Below, one piece after another: positions 13,499-13,683 of a DNA stretch of 13,683 bases. How positions within the stretch are numbered: position 1 is the first letter of the stretch; the number at the start of each line of letters is the position of its first letter. The stretch is from Dehalococcoidia bacterium (lineage in GTDB: Bacteria > Chloroflexota > Dehalococcoidia > GIF9 > AB-539-J10): the NCBI GenBank assembly GCA_004376695.1, contig SOJB01000070.1, positions 1 to 13,683 on the forward strand, given 5' to 3'. Under the pieces are notes generated by a model. That model made no database searches and was not told the origin of the DNA. It saw nothing but the letters and a program-made list of their open reading frames with translations. The translations under genes were made by a program, and so were the position numbers.

Positions 13499-13683
13499 CT
13501 ACTTGATCAGGCTTGACAGTGGTGTGTATTCCAGCTCGAGGCTCTTGGCAACACCTTCGTTGGTGACATGCCCATCGTAAACATTCACACCCTTGGCGAG
13601 ACACTCATCGGACATGACCGCGTTACGTAGGCCCTGGTTGGCCAGCTTCAGAGCATAAGGCAGGGTAGCATTGGACAAGGCAA
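13499..13683 (-). CDS. ald: Alanine dehydrogenase, C-terminal part (runs off the window)
   Basis: Sixty residues plus the stop of an NAD-dependent alanine dehydrogenase, which interconverts L-alanine with pyruvate, ammonia and NADH. The visible part matches the family C-terminus: ALSNATLPYALKLANQG, then a short helix, KGVNVYDGHVTNEGVAKSL and LEYTPL near the end. The catalytic and NAD-binding regions lie beyond position 13683, so integrity cannot be judged. It is on the same strand as, and upstream of, tyrosine phenol-lyase, whose products are its substrates. About 410 bases of decayed sequence separate the two, so they may have separate promoters. Confidence 0.85.
   Translation of the reverse strand, partial: ALSNATLPYALKLANQGLRNAVMSDECLAKGVNVYDGHVTNEGVAKSLELEYTPLSSLIK

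Noticed and set aside
13262..13516. 84-codon plus-strand frame
   Set aside because: It runs antisense across the ald remnant and into the ald stop region, with no family resemblance.

Overview
The window looks like a chromosomal segment of a Chloroflexota bacterium, most likely class Dehalococcoidia. This is inferred from the style of the tilS-Smr, DUF2007-lysS-serS and speD-speE blocks, the roughly balanced base composition and the short palindromic intergenic repeats. No rRNA or phylogenetic marker was tested, so the taxonomy is only a judgement. Most of the window is housekeeping: tRNA modification, tRNA charging, polyamine synthesis, a secreted protease and amino-acid catabolism.

Layout, left to right. 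(1) 1-137 holds nothing I recognise. (2) 138-740 (minus) is an orphan coiled-coil protein with its own promoter. (3) 839-4647 (minus) is a probable four-gene operon, read in the order CNNM/CBS (CorC-like) membrane protein, histidine phosphatase, tRNA-Ile lysidine synthetase (tilS), stand-alone Smr domain. A TTGACA-17-TATCAT promoter lies before the first gene. (4) 4883-7881 (minus) is a DUF2007 protein followed by lysyl- and seryl-tRNA synthetases, closely packed. (5) 8010-9307 (plus) is speD-speE, overlapping by 4 bp and divergent from block 4 across a compact two-way promoter region. (6) 9308-9706 is a gene-free stretch with two hairpins between convergent genes. (7) 9707-11392 (minus) is a secreted subtilisin-like protease with C-terminal repeat and TIG-like domains and an unusual repeat-bearing leader. 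(8) 11653-13086 (minus) is a PLP-dependent beta-eliminating lyase whose residues match tyrosine phenol-lyase rather than tryptophanase. (9) 13087-13498 is a decayed stretch with a remnant of an alanine dehydrogenase 3' end. (10) 13499-13683 (minus) is the C-terminus of an intact alanine dehydrogenase that runs off the window.

How the genes fit together: SpeD makes the aminopropyl donor used by SpeE. LysRS, SerRS, TilS and possibly Smr serve translation. Tyrosine phenol-lyase releases pyruvate and ammonia, which are the substrates of the neighbouring alanine dehydrogenase, so the right end may be a small amino-acid fermentation module.

No clearly new multi-gene system is visible. The most notable points are the phenol-lyase/alanine dehydrogenase pair, the ald remnant, GC-rich palindromes translated in frame inside tilS, an Smr domain lacking its signature Asp, a SpeE with a non-classical active-site motif, and the repeats in the protease leader.
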